From Nocardia arthritidis NBRC 100137 (lineage in GTDB: Bacteria > Actinomycetota > Actinomycetes > Mycobacteriales > Mycobacteriaceae): DNA of 64,000 nt. Numbering within the stretch: position 1 is the stretch's first letter; every line of letters starts with the position of its first letter. This document shows, one piece after another, positions 16,950 through 24,694 of this stretch. The stretch covers positions 86,834 to 150,833 of the forward strand of contig NZ_BDBB01000021.1 of NCBI RefSeq assembly GCF_001612765.1, given 5' to 3'. The notes beneath the pieces are model-generated. The model did not search any database, was not told where the DNA came from, and saw only the letters and a program-made list of their open reading frames with translations. The translations under genes and the position numbers were made by a program.

Positions 16950-16977
16950 TTAACGCACTAACTATTAATGCGCTAAC
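16950..16977. promoter_or_regulatory. Tandem MarR/OhrR-type operator
   Basis: Two 13-bp near-identical direct repeats, TTAACGCACTAAC (16950-16962) and TTAATGCGCTAAC (16965-16977), lie in the gap between the divergent DUF418 and MarR genes. The first 12 bases of each are a near-palindrome built on half-site TTARYG, giving four half-sites with a 15-bp period. This is the expected layout for a MarR dimer pair that represses its own promoter. Confidence 0.72.
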
Positions 16978-17001
16978 TTGGAGCCCGGACGAGGAGGACC
17001 G

Positions 17002-17493
17002 ATGGAGCCCGAGATCGACGATCCGCTGCGCTTGGACCGCCAGGTGTGCTTCGCGCTGGCGGTGGCCAATCGTGCCGTGCTGGCCGTCTACCGGCCGCTA
17101 CTGGAGCCGCTCGGCCTGACCCACCCGCAGTATCTGGTGATGCTCGCGCTGTGGGGTGAGGCGCCGATGTCGGTCAAAGCGATCGCCGAGGCCGTCCAGC
17201 TCGACTCTCCCACGCTGTCCCCGCTGCTCAAACGCCTGGAAGCGGCCGGGCTGATCAGTCGCGAACGGGACAGCCGGGACGAGCGGAACCTGGTGGTGAA
17301 CCTGACCCCGGACGGAGCCGCGCTGCGCGCGAGGGCCGAGCAGATCCCGCCCGCCGTCGTGCAGCGCCTCGGCGTGACCCTGGCAGACCTGGAGCAGTTG
17401 CGCGACGCCCTCACCCGAATGAACGAGGCGGCCCGCCGGTCGGTGCTCGCGGAATCCGACGCCCCGTCCCCCTACCGAGGAGACCGGTCATGA
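17002..17493 (+). CDS. MarR-family regulator, OhrR-like, with candidate redox cysteine
   Basis: A 163-residue winged-helix regulator. The N-terminal segment LRLDRQVCFALAVANRAVLAVYRPLLEPLGLTHPQYLVMLALWGE is that of organic-hydroperoxide sensors (OhrR), whose reactive Cys sits at the same place (Cys15 here). The DNA-binding helix is IAEAVQLDSPTLSPLLKRLEAAGLI and the wing RERDSRDERNLVVNLTPDG. The ATG at 17002 with GAGGA upstream is preferred over the TTG at 16978. It overlaps the next gene by 4 nt. No ohr peroxidase gene is beside it. Autoregulation through the 16950-16977 operator is likely. Confidence 0.85.
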   Translation: MEPEIDDPLRLDRQVCFALAVANRAVLAVYRPLLEPLGLTHPQYLVMLALWGEAPMSVKAIAEAVQLDSPTLSPLLKRLEAAGLISRERDSRDERNLVVNLTPDGAALRARAEQIPPAVVQRLGVTLADLEQLRDALTRMNEAARRSVLAESDAPSPYRGDRS

Positions 17494-17870
17494 CACGAGA
17501 ACGACGACGGCCCCATCCCCTCCAGTGGATCGGCTACGCCTTCGGACGCCGCCTGCCCGATTCGATGCGCGAGTGGGTGCGCGACGATCTGACCGGGAGG
17601 TTCGCCGCCACCCGGCACGTCCTGCGCGGGCTGGTGCCGTTCACCCCGCTGTTCGCGGCGTTCCTGCTGTTCCCCGGCGAACTGTGGCTGCGCGGCGCGA
17701 TGGTCCTGCTGGCCCTGCTGCTGGCCCTGTTCTACACCGTCGCCTTCATGCCGATGAACCGCGCGCACCGGCTCGCGAAGCACGGCTTACCCGCCGATCT
17801 GAAGAACCCCCGACAAGTACAGCGGCAAGCGCGGGAACGCGCCAGATACGCCGCACAGCACCCCCACTGA
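17490..17870 (+). CDS. DUF5313-type membrane protein co-transcribed with the OhrR-like regulator
   Basis: A 126-residue protein with the start PHPLQWIGYAFGRRLPDSMREWVRDDLTG, two membrane helices (LVPFTPLFAAFLLF and WLRGAMVLLALLLALFYTVAF), and a basic C-terminal tail with RQARERARYAAQ. The pattern resembles the actinobacterial DUF5313 family of unknown function. Its ATG overlaps the regulator stop (ATGA), so both proteins are made from one message and likely answer to the same signal. Confidence 0.75.
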   Translation: MTRERRRPHPLQWIGYAFGRRLPDSMREWVRDDLTGRFAATRHVLRGLVPFTPLFAAFLLFPGELWLRGAMVLLALLLALFYTVAFMPMNRAHRLAKHGLPADLKNPRQVQRQARERARYAAQHPH

Positions 17871-17908
17871 CCGCTGCGTCCCAAAGACACGGGCCGAGAG
17901 ACACAGCG

Positions 17909-19009
17909 CTAGGGACTGGCGGCCAGGCCGACGAAAGCCGCGAACACTGCCAGGTGGACGCCGCCTTGGAGGAGTGTCGCGCGTCCGGGGACGATCGTCA
18001 GGCCGCCCACGACGACGGTCAGGGCCAGCAGCACCATCTGGGTCGCGCCGAGGCCGAGCACCAAGGGGCCGTCCAGCCAGATGCTCGCCACAGCGATCGC
18101 CGGGATGGTCAGGCCGATGCTCGCCATGGCCGAACCCAGCGCCAGATTGAGACCGATCTGCACCTGGTCGCGGCGCGCGGCGCGGATCGCGGCGAGCGTC
18201 TCGGGCAGCAGCACCAGCAACGCGATCACCACACCGACCGCCGACTGCGGCAGCCCCGCCGACTCGACCGCCGACTCGACGGCGGGCGAGACGACCTTCG
18301 CCAGTCCCACCACGCAGATAAGGGCGACCAGCAGCAGAGCCGAGGCGACGAGCGCGCTGCGCACGCTGGGCGACTCGATGTGCTCGTCACCGTCGGCGAC
18401 GGCACCGCTCACCTCGACCGGCAGGAAGTCGTCCGGATGACGCACCGTCTGCACGAGCACGAACAGGCCGTACAACGCGAGCGAGGCCACCGCGGCGAAA
18501 GCCAGCTGCGCGGGCGAGAACTCCGGACCGGGCTTGCTCGTGGTGAAGGTCGGCAGTACGAGACTGAGCGTGGCCAGCGTCGCCACGGTTGCCAGCGCCG
18601 CACCGGTGCCTTCCGCGTTGAACACCGCCACGCGCCGCCGTAACGCGCCCACCAGCAGGCAGAGACCGAAGATCCCGTTGCAGGTGATCATCGCCGCGGC
18701 GAAGACCGTGTCGCGGGCCAGGGTCGCGGTCTTGTCGCCGCCCTGGGTCATCAGAGTGAGGATGAGCGCGACTTCGATCACGGTCACCGCGATGGCCAGC
18801 ACCAACGAGCCGAACGGTTCACCGACGCGGCGCGCGACCACCTCCGCGTGATGCACCGCCGCGAGCACCGCCCCGATCAACGCCACCACCACGATCGTCA
18901 CCGCCACACCGGGCAGACCGCGGCCCCAGGTGGCCGCCAGGGCGAGGACGGCCAGCAGCGGCACGAGTACGCTCCAGCGAGCGAGTAACACACCGATCAT
19001 GCCCACCAT
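17909..19009 (-). CDS. Calcium/sodium:proton antiporter (ChaA-like)
   Basis: A 366-residue membrane protein of the Ca2+:cation antiporter superfamily. Both alpha repeats are visible: GEPFGSLVLAIAVTVIEVALILTLM with ITCNGIFGLCLL, and the second GVVIALLVLLPETLAAIRAARRDQVQIGLNLALGSAMASIGLTIP, which carries the ion-binding Glu. About eleven helices with a cytoplasmic loop (HPDDFLPVEVSGAVADGDEHIESPS). ChaA exports Ca2+ or Na+ in exchange for protons. ATG at 19009 has a weak GGGAC site; the ATG at 19000 is a close alternative. Upstream extensions lack family similarity. Confidence 0.85.
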   Translation of the reverse strand: MVGMIGVLLARWSVLVPLLAVLALAATWGRGLPGVAVTIVVVALIGAVLAAVHHAEVVARRVGEPFGSLVLAIAVTVIEVALILTLMTQGGDKTATLARDTVFAAAMITCNGIFGLCLLVGALRRRVAVFNAEGTGAALATVATLATLSLVLPTFTTSKPGPEFSPAQLAFAAVASLALYGLFVLVQTVRHPDDFLPVEVSGAVADGDEHIESPSVRSALVASALLLVALICVVGLAKVVSPAVESAVESAGLPQSAVGVVIALLVLLPETLAAIRAARRDQVQIGLNLALGSAMASIGLTIPAIAVASIWLDGPLVLGLGATQMVLLALTVVVGGLTIVPGRATLLQGGVHLAVFAAFVGLAASP

Positions 19010-19070
19010 CGTCCCAGCAAACCAGTCGCATCCCAGTCGGGTGATCGGTATCCCCGCCCCGAGCGCGGGC

Positions 19071-19466
19071 TCAGTCGTCCAGATCGATGCGCACGGTGAG
19101 CAGATCGGTGCCGACGAGCCGGACGGCCGCGCTGTTGGCGCGCGGCAGGGCCGCCAAGCGGGCACGCGGGTCATCCTCGGGCAGCAGATGCGCGGTACCG
19201 GTGTGCCAGCGACCGTGCAACCGCAACCGGACCCGATTGTCGACCTTGATGTTCCGCACATACTGCGAACGCTCGCCGAACTCGGAGACCAGCCAGAATT
19301 CCCGTCCGACCTGCCGTCCGCCGATCGGGGTGATCCGCGGTTGCCCGCTGACCCGGCCGGTGGTCTCCAGGAGGGTCTGCCCGGGAAGCGTGCTGAGCAG
19401 CGGATTGCCCACGCGGCGCTGAAACGCCGTCACCACCCGATGCTGGATGTCGCGCAAGTTCGGCAT
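19071..19466 (-). CDS. Nitroreductase/quinone-reductase family (DUF385-type) protein
   Basis: A 131-residue protein related to the F420-dependent Ddn family: QTLLETTGRVSGQPRITPIGGRQVGREFWLVSEFGERSQYVRNIKVDNRVRLRLHGRWHTG keeps the spacing of the cofactor-binding strand and the N-proximal helix. It is more diverged than the member at 5936-6346, with GRVSGQPRITP in place of GAKSGLPRTNP. Probably a reductase using deazaflavin or flavin. The gene is separated from the antiporter gene by 61 nt on the same strand. Confidence 0.8.
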   Translation of the reverse strand: MPNLRDIQHRVVTAFQRRVGNPLLSTLPGQTLLETTGRVSGQPRITPIGGRQVGREFWLVSEFGERSQYVRNIKVDNRVRLRLHGRWHTGTAHLLPEDDPRARLAALPRANSAAVRLVGTDLLTVRIDLDD

Positions 19467-19821
19467 GCCGCGACGGTAACACCGGTCGGCAGGCTCCGCC
19501 GCGTGCGCGATTCAGGGGCTGAGCAGGCACGAGCCGTCGCGCGGCGCGCCGGGCGCCTACAGGCACCGGTACGCAAACACCCGCTCGTCGCGTCGCGCAG
19601 TGCCGACCGTTCCATGCCGCCGCACCGGACAGCATGGGCACGCGGTGAGCAATCGGGCGAGTTTCCCTGCACGGAACAAGTTCTTGTGAAATGCAACGCA
19701 GATCCTCTGTCCTGCAATATCTCTCCGATGGGGGCCGGCCGGGCGGCCGTGGCGATGCCGTTACCGAAGAACATCCGGCAAGGAATCGACCCCGCGCCCA
19801 TCCATGGGTGAGAATTTGGCG
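19467..19821. other. Divergent intergenic region, no gene seen
   Basis: About 355 nt between the minus-strand DUF385 gene and plus-strand phoU. No coding frame with recognisable content and no clear operator was found; a PHO-box-like direct repeat was looked for and not seen. Promoters for both flanking genes must lie here. Confidence 0.45.
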
Positions 19822-20484
19822 GTGCGCACCCAGTTCACTGCCGAGCTCATCGCGTTGACGAATGATCTGACGCTGATGTGCACGCTCGCCCACGATGCCG
19901 TCGAGCGTGTCACCGACGCGCTCGTCGACGCCGATCTCACCGCGACCTACGAAGTCTTCGCGCTCGATGAGCAGTTGCAGAAAATGTATGGCGCGTGCGA
20001 GGCGCGCACCGTGGTGCTGCTGGCATTACAGGCGCCGGTGGCCCGCGACCTGCGGCACGTGGTGACGGCGATCCAGATCGCCGGTGAACTGTCCCGCATC
20101 GGCTGGCTCGCCAGCCGGGTCGCCGACAAGGTGTATCAGAGTCATCCCGGACCCGCGGCGGAGCAACCGATCCTGGATGTCCTCGCCGCGATGGGCAAAC
20201 TGGCGGCCGAGCGCACGGCGCTGGCCGGGCAAGCGGTCGCGGGCCGCCACCCGCTGCCGGAGGAGGAGGCGCCCGCCGGGCGCCCGATGGAAACGCTGCA
20301 CCAGCAACTGCATTCCGTGCTGCGCGACCCCGCGACCCAGCCGCCCACCGAGGTAGCGATCGATATCGCCCTGCTGGGGCATCACCTGGAACGCTGTGTC
20401 GACCACACGGCACGCATCGAGCGGCTCATCCGCTTCCTCGACACCGGCGTGCCGCCGACCGCCCAGCCCAGCGACGACGAGTAA
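19822..20484 (+). CDS. phoU: PhoU-family phosphate signalling regulator
   Basis: A 220-residue all-helical protein with two PhoU repeats, each with the metal-cluster type ExxxD patterns (LDEQLQKMYGACEARTVVLLALQAPVARDLRHVVTAIQIAGELSRIGWLASRVAD and IDIALLGHHLERCVDHTARIERLIRFLDTG). PhoU links the Pst phosphate importer to the PhoR kinase. The GTG at 19822 starts VRTQFTAELIALT, aligned with the usual MRT... start, and has GGTGAG upstream; the ATG at 19804 is an alternative. No pst or phoR gene is in the window, so this may be one of several PhoU paralogues, as mycobacteria have. Confidence 0.86.
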   Translation: MRTQFTAELIALTNDLTLMCTLAHDAVERVTDALVDADLTATYEVFALDEQLQKMYGACEARTVVLLALQAPVARDLRHVVTAIQIAGELSRIGWLASRVADKVYQSHPGPAAEQPILDVLAAMGKLAAERTALAGQAVAGRHPLPEEEAPAGRPMETLHQQLHSVLRDPATQPPTEVAIDIALLGHHLERCVDHTARIERLIRFLDTGVPPTAQPSDDE

Positions 20485-20493
20485 GCCGCGTCC

Positions 20494-20499
20494 TACAGT
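20494..20499 (+). promoter_or_regulatory. -10 box TACAGT for a leaderless mRNA
   Basis: TACAGT ends 6 nt before the GTG at 20506, placing the transcript start at or beside the start codon. No ribosome site is present. Confidence 0.55.
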
Positions 20500-20505
20500 G
20501 GAACC

Positions 20506-21453
20506 GTGCTGTTCGACCCCGCGGCGGGGGTATTGATCTCGGACGGTGGATTGGCCACCGAGCTGGAGACGCGCGGCCACGACCTGTCCGATGCGTTGTG
20601 GTCGGCACGCCTGCTCGTGGACGAGCCCGCCGCGATCGAGGCCGTGCACGCCGCCTACTTCCATGCGGGCGCCGACATCGCGACCACCGCGACCTATCAG
20701 GCTTCCTTCGAGGGTTTCGCCGCGCGCGGGCTGACCAGGACGGAATCGGTGCGGCTGTGGCAGCGCGGCGTGGCGCTGGCCAGTGCGGCGCGCGATGCCT
20801 GCGCCGGCGATGGACGGCGCCGCTGGGTCGCCGCCTCGGTCGGCCCGTACGGCGCCGCGCGCGCCGACGGATCGGAATATCGTGGCCGCTACGGTCGCAC
20901 CGTGGCCGAACTGCGAGCATGGCATCGGCCGCGCATGGAGGTGCTCGCCGAGGCGGGCGCCGACCTGCTGGCCGTGGAGACCGTCCCCGATATCGATGAG
21001 GCCGAGGCACTGGTGGACTTGGTGAACGAACTCCGGGTGCCCGCATGGCTCAGCTACACCATCGACGGCGCCCGCACGCGTGCCGGTCAACCGCTCGCCG
21101 ACGCCTTCGCGATGGCCGCGGACTCGGCCTCGATCGTCGCGATCGGCGTGAACTGTTGCTCCCCCGCCGATGTCGCGGCCGCGGTGGACCTCGCCGCTCG
21201 CACCGGCAAACCCGTGGTCGCCTATCCCAACAGCGGTGAAGGCTGGGATGCGGCGCGCCATCGCTGGACCGGTCCCACACAGTTCACGCCGGGGCAAGCC
21301 CGCGAGTGGTATGCGCGGGGCGCGCGGATCATCGGCGGATGCTGCCGTGTCGGCCCCGCCCACATCGCCCATCTCGCAAGAGAACTACGAGGAACGTCTC
21401 CCTTCACCACCCGGACTGCCACCCACTCATCCGGCCCCGGAGCGCCCGGCTGA
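20506..21453 (+). CDS. mmuM: Homocysteine S-methyltransferase
   Basis: A 315-residue zinc-dependent methyltransferase of the MmuM/betaine-homocysteine methyltransferase family, which makes methionine from homocysteine and S-methylmethionine (or a related donor). Family motifs: start ISDGGLATELETRGHDLSDALWSARLL; ADIATTATYQASFEGFAARG; VGPYGAARADGSEYRGRY; DLLAVETVPDIDEAEALV; zinc ligand Cys in IGVNCCSP; paired zinc Cys in RIIGGCCRVGPAHI. The GTG start follows a -10 box by 6 nt, so the mRNA is probably leaderless. Monocistronic. Confidence 0.9.
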   Translation: MLFDPAAGVLISDGGLATELETRGHDLSDALWSARLLVDEPAAIEAVHAAYFHAGADIATTATYQASFEGFAARGLTRTESVRLWQRGVALASAARDACAGDGRRRWVAASVGPYGAARADGSEYRGRYGRTVAELRAWHRPRMEVLAEAGADLLAVETVPDIDEAEALVDLVNELRVPAWLSYTIDGARTRAGQPLADAFAMAADSASIVAIGVNCCSPADVAAAVDLAARTGKPVVAYPNSGEGWDAARHRWTGPTQFTPGQAREWYARGARIIGGCCRVGPAHIAHLARELRGTSPFTTRTATHSSGPGAPG

Positions 21454-21486
21454 GCGCTTTCGGCTGCGACGCGAGCCACGTTCGGG

Positions 21487-22347
21487 TCATGTCTGCTCGA
21501 GCATGGGAAAACGACCGGAACCGAGCAGCCCCGCGATCGCGTCCATCTTCGCTTGCGGGACGGCGTAGTCCGGATGAGCACGCAGCACCGACGCCGCGTC
21601 GTGCAACCGGATCATCTGCCGTTCGGCCTCGGCCGCGGTACGTCCGCCCGCGCTGACCGGATGGCGCGCGTACACCGGGCGGCGCGGGTCGACCCGGCCC
21701 AGGGCGAGCGCTCGGTCCACTCGGCGCGAGCAGCGGCAGAACGCCGCGGGATCGACCAGGCCGCAGGTCGCGTTCAGGAAGTTCCCGAGTCGTTTCTTGG
21801 CTCGCTCCAAGCGCTTTCGATAGGCGGCCGGGGTGACCTCGAGGATCCAGGCGGCCTCGGCGGAACTCAGTTCGAACACCTCACCGAGCACGAAGGCGAT
21901 CCGTTCGTCGCGGGCCAGGCATTGCAACATGCCCTGGCTACAGGTCAGCCGCACCTCGGCGGTCAGCAGCACCGCTTCCGGCCCACGGTGATCCGCCTCG
22001 GACAATCCATCGGCCAGCCCGTCCCGGAAAGAGTCCAAGCTCAGTTGCGCGGCCTCCTGCGGGGATTGCCGCCGCAGATTCAGCAGGTGATTGACGCCGA
22101 TGCGATAGGCCCAGGTGAGCAGTTTCGCCTCGGCGCGCCAGCTGTGCAGATGGTCGAGGACGCGCACCATGATCTCCTGCGTCGCGTCCTCGGCCTCCAC
22201 GGGCCGCCAGACCATGCGCAGGGCCAGCCGATAGATCGGGTCCTGCAGCAGGCGCACCACCTGGGCGATGGCGTCCCGGTCGCCCGCGACCGCGCGGGCG
22301 ACCATGGCCTTCTCCTCCGCCGCGACCCGGTCGTGCTCCGTGCTCAT
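21487..22347 (-). CDS. ECF-type RNA polymerase sigma factor with cysteine-containing C-terminal extension
   Basis: A 286-residue sigma factor. Region 2 is LLQDPIYRLALRMVWRPVEAEDATQEIMVRVLDHLHSWRAEAKLLTWAYRIGVNHLLNLRR. Region 4 is LLTAEVRLTCSQGMLQCLARDERIAFVLGEVFELSSAEAAWILEVTPAAYRKRLERAKKRL. An extension of about 90 residues follows, with ATCGLVDPAAFCRCSRRVDRALALGRVDP, a C-x8-C-x-C cluster. No anti-sigma gene is adjacent, so the Cys extension could be the sensor or autoregulatory part; this is inference. ATG at 22347; frames extending to 22581 do not resemble the family. Confidence 0.85.
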   Translation of the reverse strand: MSTEHDRVAAEEKAMVARAVAGDRDAIAQVVRLLQDPIYRLALRMVWRPVEAEDATQEIMVRVLDHLHSWRAEAKLLTWAYRIGVNHLLNLRRQSPQEAAQLSLDSFRDGLADGLSEADHRGPEAVLLTAEVRLTCSQGMLQCLARDERIAFVLGEVFELSSAEAAWILEVTPAAYRKRLERAKKRLGNFLNATCGLVDPAAFCRCSRRVDRALALGRVDPRRPVYARHPVSAGGRTAAEAERQMIRLHDAASVLRAHPDYAVPQAKMDAIAGLLGSGRFPMLEQT

Positions 22348-22411
22348 CCGGCCATCATTCGGCTTGCGTCGTGGTCGGCGCAAGCACGGCCCGGTCACAC
22401 CGGGCACGAGG

Positions 22412-23284
22412 TCACGGGCGAGCGGCCGCACCGACCAGGCCGTGCCGGTCGAGCCACTGCGCGACCGCCCGGCCGATCTCGTCCGGCCGGTCCTCCGGCG
22501 CGTGGTGGCCTGCCGGGCCGATCGGCGCGACTTCGGCGCTCGCGAAGGTGCTCGCGGCCCAGTCGATCGCCTCCGCCGCACCCAATCCGACGCCGTTCTC
22601 CAGCGCCATCAGCAATTTCGGCACCTCGGGTGTCGCGGCCGCCCACTCGCCGTAGTTCCGCACCAGCGCGACCACATCGGCGGGCTCCCCGTCCAGCGGG
22701 AACTCCCGCGGCCACACCAGCAGCGGCTTGCGCGTGGCCGGCGTGGGGTACGGCGCCCGGTACACGTCGTGGTCTTCGGCGGCGAGATCGGCGGTGCCCT
22801 TCGGCAGGTTGAACTCGATGAAAGTGTTCTCCTCCAGAATCATCCGCTCGCCGTCCGGGGAGCGGAACTTGCCGAACAGCTCGGCGCCCAGCGGAGGCAG
22901 TTCGTCCCAGCGCATCGGCCGCAAGAAGGTCTCGATCAGCGCGATGCCGAGCACCCGGCCCGGATGCCGCGCGGCCCAATCCATGCCCAGCGCGCCGCCC
23001 CAGTCGTGCCCGACCAGCACCACCCGGTCCAGGCCGAGCGCGTCGAACCAGGCGTCCAGGTAGGCGGCGTGGTCGGTGAAGCGGTAGCCGCTGTCCGGCT
23101 TGCCGGATTCCCCCATCCCGATCAGGTCCGGCGCCAGCGCTCTGGTTCGATCGGCGACGTACGGGATCACGTTGCGCCACAGGTAGGACGAGGTCGGATT
23201 GCCGTGCAGGAATACCACCGGGGTATCCCCCACTCCGGTGTCGCGGTAGTTGATGAAGGAGTCGAGAACGTCGACGGTCGGCAT
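22412..23284 (-). CDS. dhaA: Haloalkane dehalogenase
   Basis: A 290-residue alpha/beta-hydrolase that hydrolyses carbon-halogen bonds in haloalkanes to alcohol and halide. All catalytic parts of subfamily HLD-II are visible: nucleophile Asp94 and halide-binding Trp95 in VGHDWGGALG, second halide ligand Asn29 in HGNPTSS, acid Glu118 in LIETFLRPM, base His260 in AGHHAPED. Length fits DhaA/LinB/DmbA (about 290-300). Cytoplasmic. Monocistronic, downstream of a long intergenic stretch that holds a candidate small RNA. Confidence 0.9.
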   Translation of the reverse strand: MPTVDVLDSFINYRDTGVGDTPVVFLHGNPTSSYLWRNVIPYVADRTRALAPDLIGMGESGKPDSGYRFTDHAAYLDAWFDALGLDRVVLVGHDWGGALGMDWAARHPGRVLGIALIETFLRPMRWDELPPLGAELFGKFRSPDGERMILEENTFIEFNLPKGTADLAAEDHDVYRAPYPTPATRKPLLVWPREFPLDGEPADVVALVRNYGEWAAATPEVPKLLMALENGVGLGAAEAIDWAASTFASAEVAPIGPAGHHAPEDRPDEIGRAVAQWLDRHGLVGAAARP

Positions 23285-23502
23285 GATGCGGTCCTTTCAG
23301 GTCGGGCTTGCTTGCCCACACCCGTTTCGACACACGATTTGCTTGTCTGTGACCGGACGCGAAGTGATCATCGTCACACGACCGGTCAGACGGACGGCGG
23401 CGCAGCGCCCTGTCATCTCATGCACACATCCGTACCCATGCAGTAGATATGTGGCCGAGACTGAAGATCGGCTGAGAAATTTTTCGATCCTCCGGAAGGA
23501 AC

Positions 23503-23532
23503 TTGCCAATCGCCACTCAGCCTATCTACTGT
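23503..23532 (+). promoter_or_regulatory. Promoter in front of the candidate structured RNA
   Basis: TTGCCA (23503-23508), an 18-nt spacer and TACTGT (23527-23532) match a housekeeping sigma promoter. AT-rich sequence (AAATTTTT, about 23478-23485) lies upstream. Predicted transcript start is about 23539. Confidence 0.45.
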
Positions 23533-23538
23533 CTTGAT

Positions 23539-23640
23539 ACGTAGGACCAAGTGAGATCGAGATGGAGCGGATGCGTGCTGGCGCCCTACCCGGTAGGGAC
23601 TTCCCTGGTCACCCCCCTGATCCCGATCACCCCTGATCGT
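23539..23640 (+). ncRNA. Candidate structured small RNA with cytosine-rich hairpin loops (6C-RNA-like)
   Basis: No credible protein frame exists here, but the RNA strand folds into successive hairpins. Hairpin 1 has a CCCTAC/GTAGGG stem (23584-23589 with 23593-23598). Hairpin 2 has a GGTCA/TGATC stem (23607-23611 with 23618-23622, one G-U) closing a loop of exactly six C. Hairpin 3 has a perfect CGATCA/TGATCG stem (23624-23629 with 23634-23639) with a CCCC loop. Two neighbouring hairpins with C-run loops are the definition of the actinobacterial 6C RNA, about 90 nt long and known in M. tuberculosis. Its promoter is at 23503-23532. The 3' end is uncertain; more hairpins continue to 23820. Confidence 0.5.
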
Positions 23641-23668
23641 CACGAGTGAGTCCGGAGCAGGCGCGGCT

Positions 23669-23820
23669 CGACACCTCGGGACCTCCCCCTCATCAGCCCC
23701 GTGGTGTCGTACCAGTGCGGTTTTCGGAGTGGACAACCATCCGCACAACCGCGCGGCTCCCCAGGTCTCCTCGTGATAGACCGCCCCCGAATCGGCGCCG
23801 GCACGGCGATTCGGGGGCGG
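23669..23820 (+). other. Three further stem-loops, the last terminator-like
   Basis: Downstream of the C-loop hairpins are CGACACC/GGTGTCG (23669-23675 with 23703-23709), GTGCGG/CCGCAC (23715-23720 with 23741-23746), and a perfect 13-14-bp stem (23782-23794 with 23807-23819, extendable by 23781/23820, 12-nt loop). The last could end a transcript from 23539 of about 280 nt. No T-tract follows. No open frame with coding character occupies the stretch up to the nuclease gene at 23971. Confidence 0.5.
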
Positions 23821-23970
23821 GCCCACTCTCCTGTCCGAGCGCTCTGGCGCATCGCCCGTTAACGGCCTGCTGTGCCGAATCTCATACGCGCCGTTGGGTT
23901 ACGCGAACCCCGCCACTGGATACCTTGTCGCCGGTTACAGTTTCAAGTGGGTTCGGCGTTAGGAAGTTCG

Positions 23971-24693
23971 ATGAAGTCCACAACGCGGCGGCTGGCTCTG
24001 ATCGGCATCATGGTGGCGACTTCCATCGGACTGATCTCCTGCTCCTCGGTTCACCCCAGCCAGTCGACGGCGGCGGGATGCGGTTCGGGCGGCCGGGCGT
24101 GCGCCGATGCCGCCGCCCCGATTCCCGGCCGCGACGCACTCGCTCTGCTGAACTCCCTGCGCGTGGCGGAGCGCGCGCCCAAAACCGGCTACAGCCGGGA
24201 CGAATTCGGGCCGCCCTGGTCCGACAACGTCTCGGTGCCCGGCGGCGGCAACGGCTGCGACACCCGCAACGACATCCTCCAGCGCGACATGACCGACGTG
24301 ACCTTCAAGTCGGGCAAGTGCATCGTCGCCACCGGAACGCTCGCCGACCCTTACACCGGTAAGACCATCGCCTTCAAGCGCGGCACGAAGTCCTCCGACG
24401 ACGTGCAGATCGATCACGTCGTCGCGCTCTCGGACGCCTGGCAGAAAGGCGCACAGCAGCTTTCCGCCGAACGCCGCCGCGACCTCGCCAACGACCCGCT
24501 GAACCTGCAGGCCGTCGACGGCCCGACCAATCAGTCCAAGAGCGACTCCGACGCGGCCGAATGGCTGCCGCCGAGCAAGGGCTACCACTGTGCCTACCTG
24601 ACCAGGCAGATCCAGGTGAAGGCGGCCTACCAGCTCTGGGTCACCCCGGCCGAGAAGGACGCCATGGTGCGGATCCTGACCGCCTGCCCCTGA
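23971..24693 (+). CDS. Exported lipoprotein with GmrSD-type HNH nuclease domain (DUF1524)
   Basis: A 240-residue protein. A lipoprotein signal peptide ends LISC-SS with Cys24 as the lipid anchor. The mature region has a conserved ALLNSLRVAERAPKTGYSRDEFGPPWSDN block and then the HNH motif: QIDHVVALSDAW (Asp-His), NDPLNLQAV (Asn) and NQSKSDSDAAEWLPP (second Asn and Lys). Four Cys occur in the mature part. Such secreted HNH proteins are common in mycolate actinobacteria, and nuclease activity outside the membrane is expected by family. The ATG at 23971 has AGGAAG 4 nt upstream; a TACAGT -10 box lies at 23936-23941. Confidence 0.88.
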   Translation: MKSTTRRLALIGIMVATSIGLISCSSVHPSQSTAAGCGSGGRACADAAAPIPGRDALALLNSLRVAERAPKTGYSRDEFGPPWSDNVSVPGGGNGCDTRNDILQRDMTDVTFKSGKCIVATGTLADPYTGKTIAFKRGTKSSDDVQIDHVVALSDAWQKGAQQLSAERRRDLANDPLNLQAVDGPTNQSKSDSDAAEWLPPSKGYHCAYLTRQIQVKAAYQLWVTPAEKDAMVRILTACP

Positions 24694-24694
24694 G

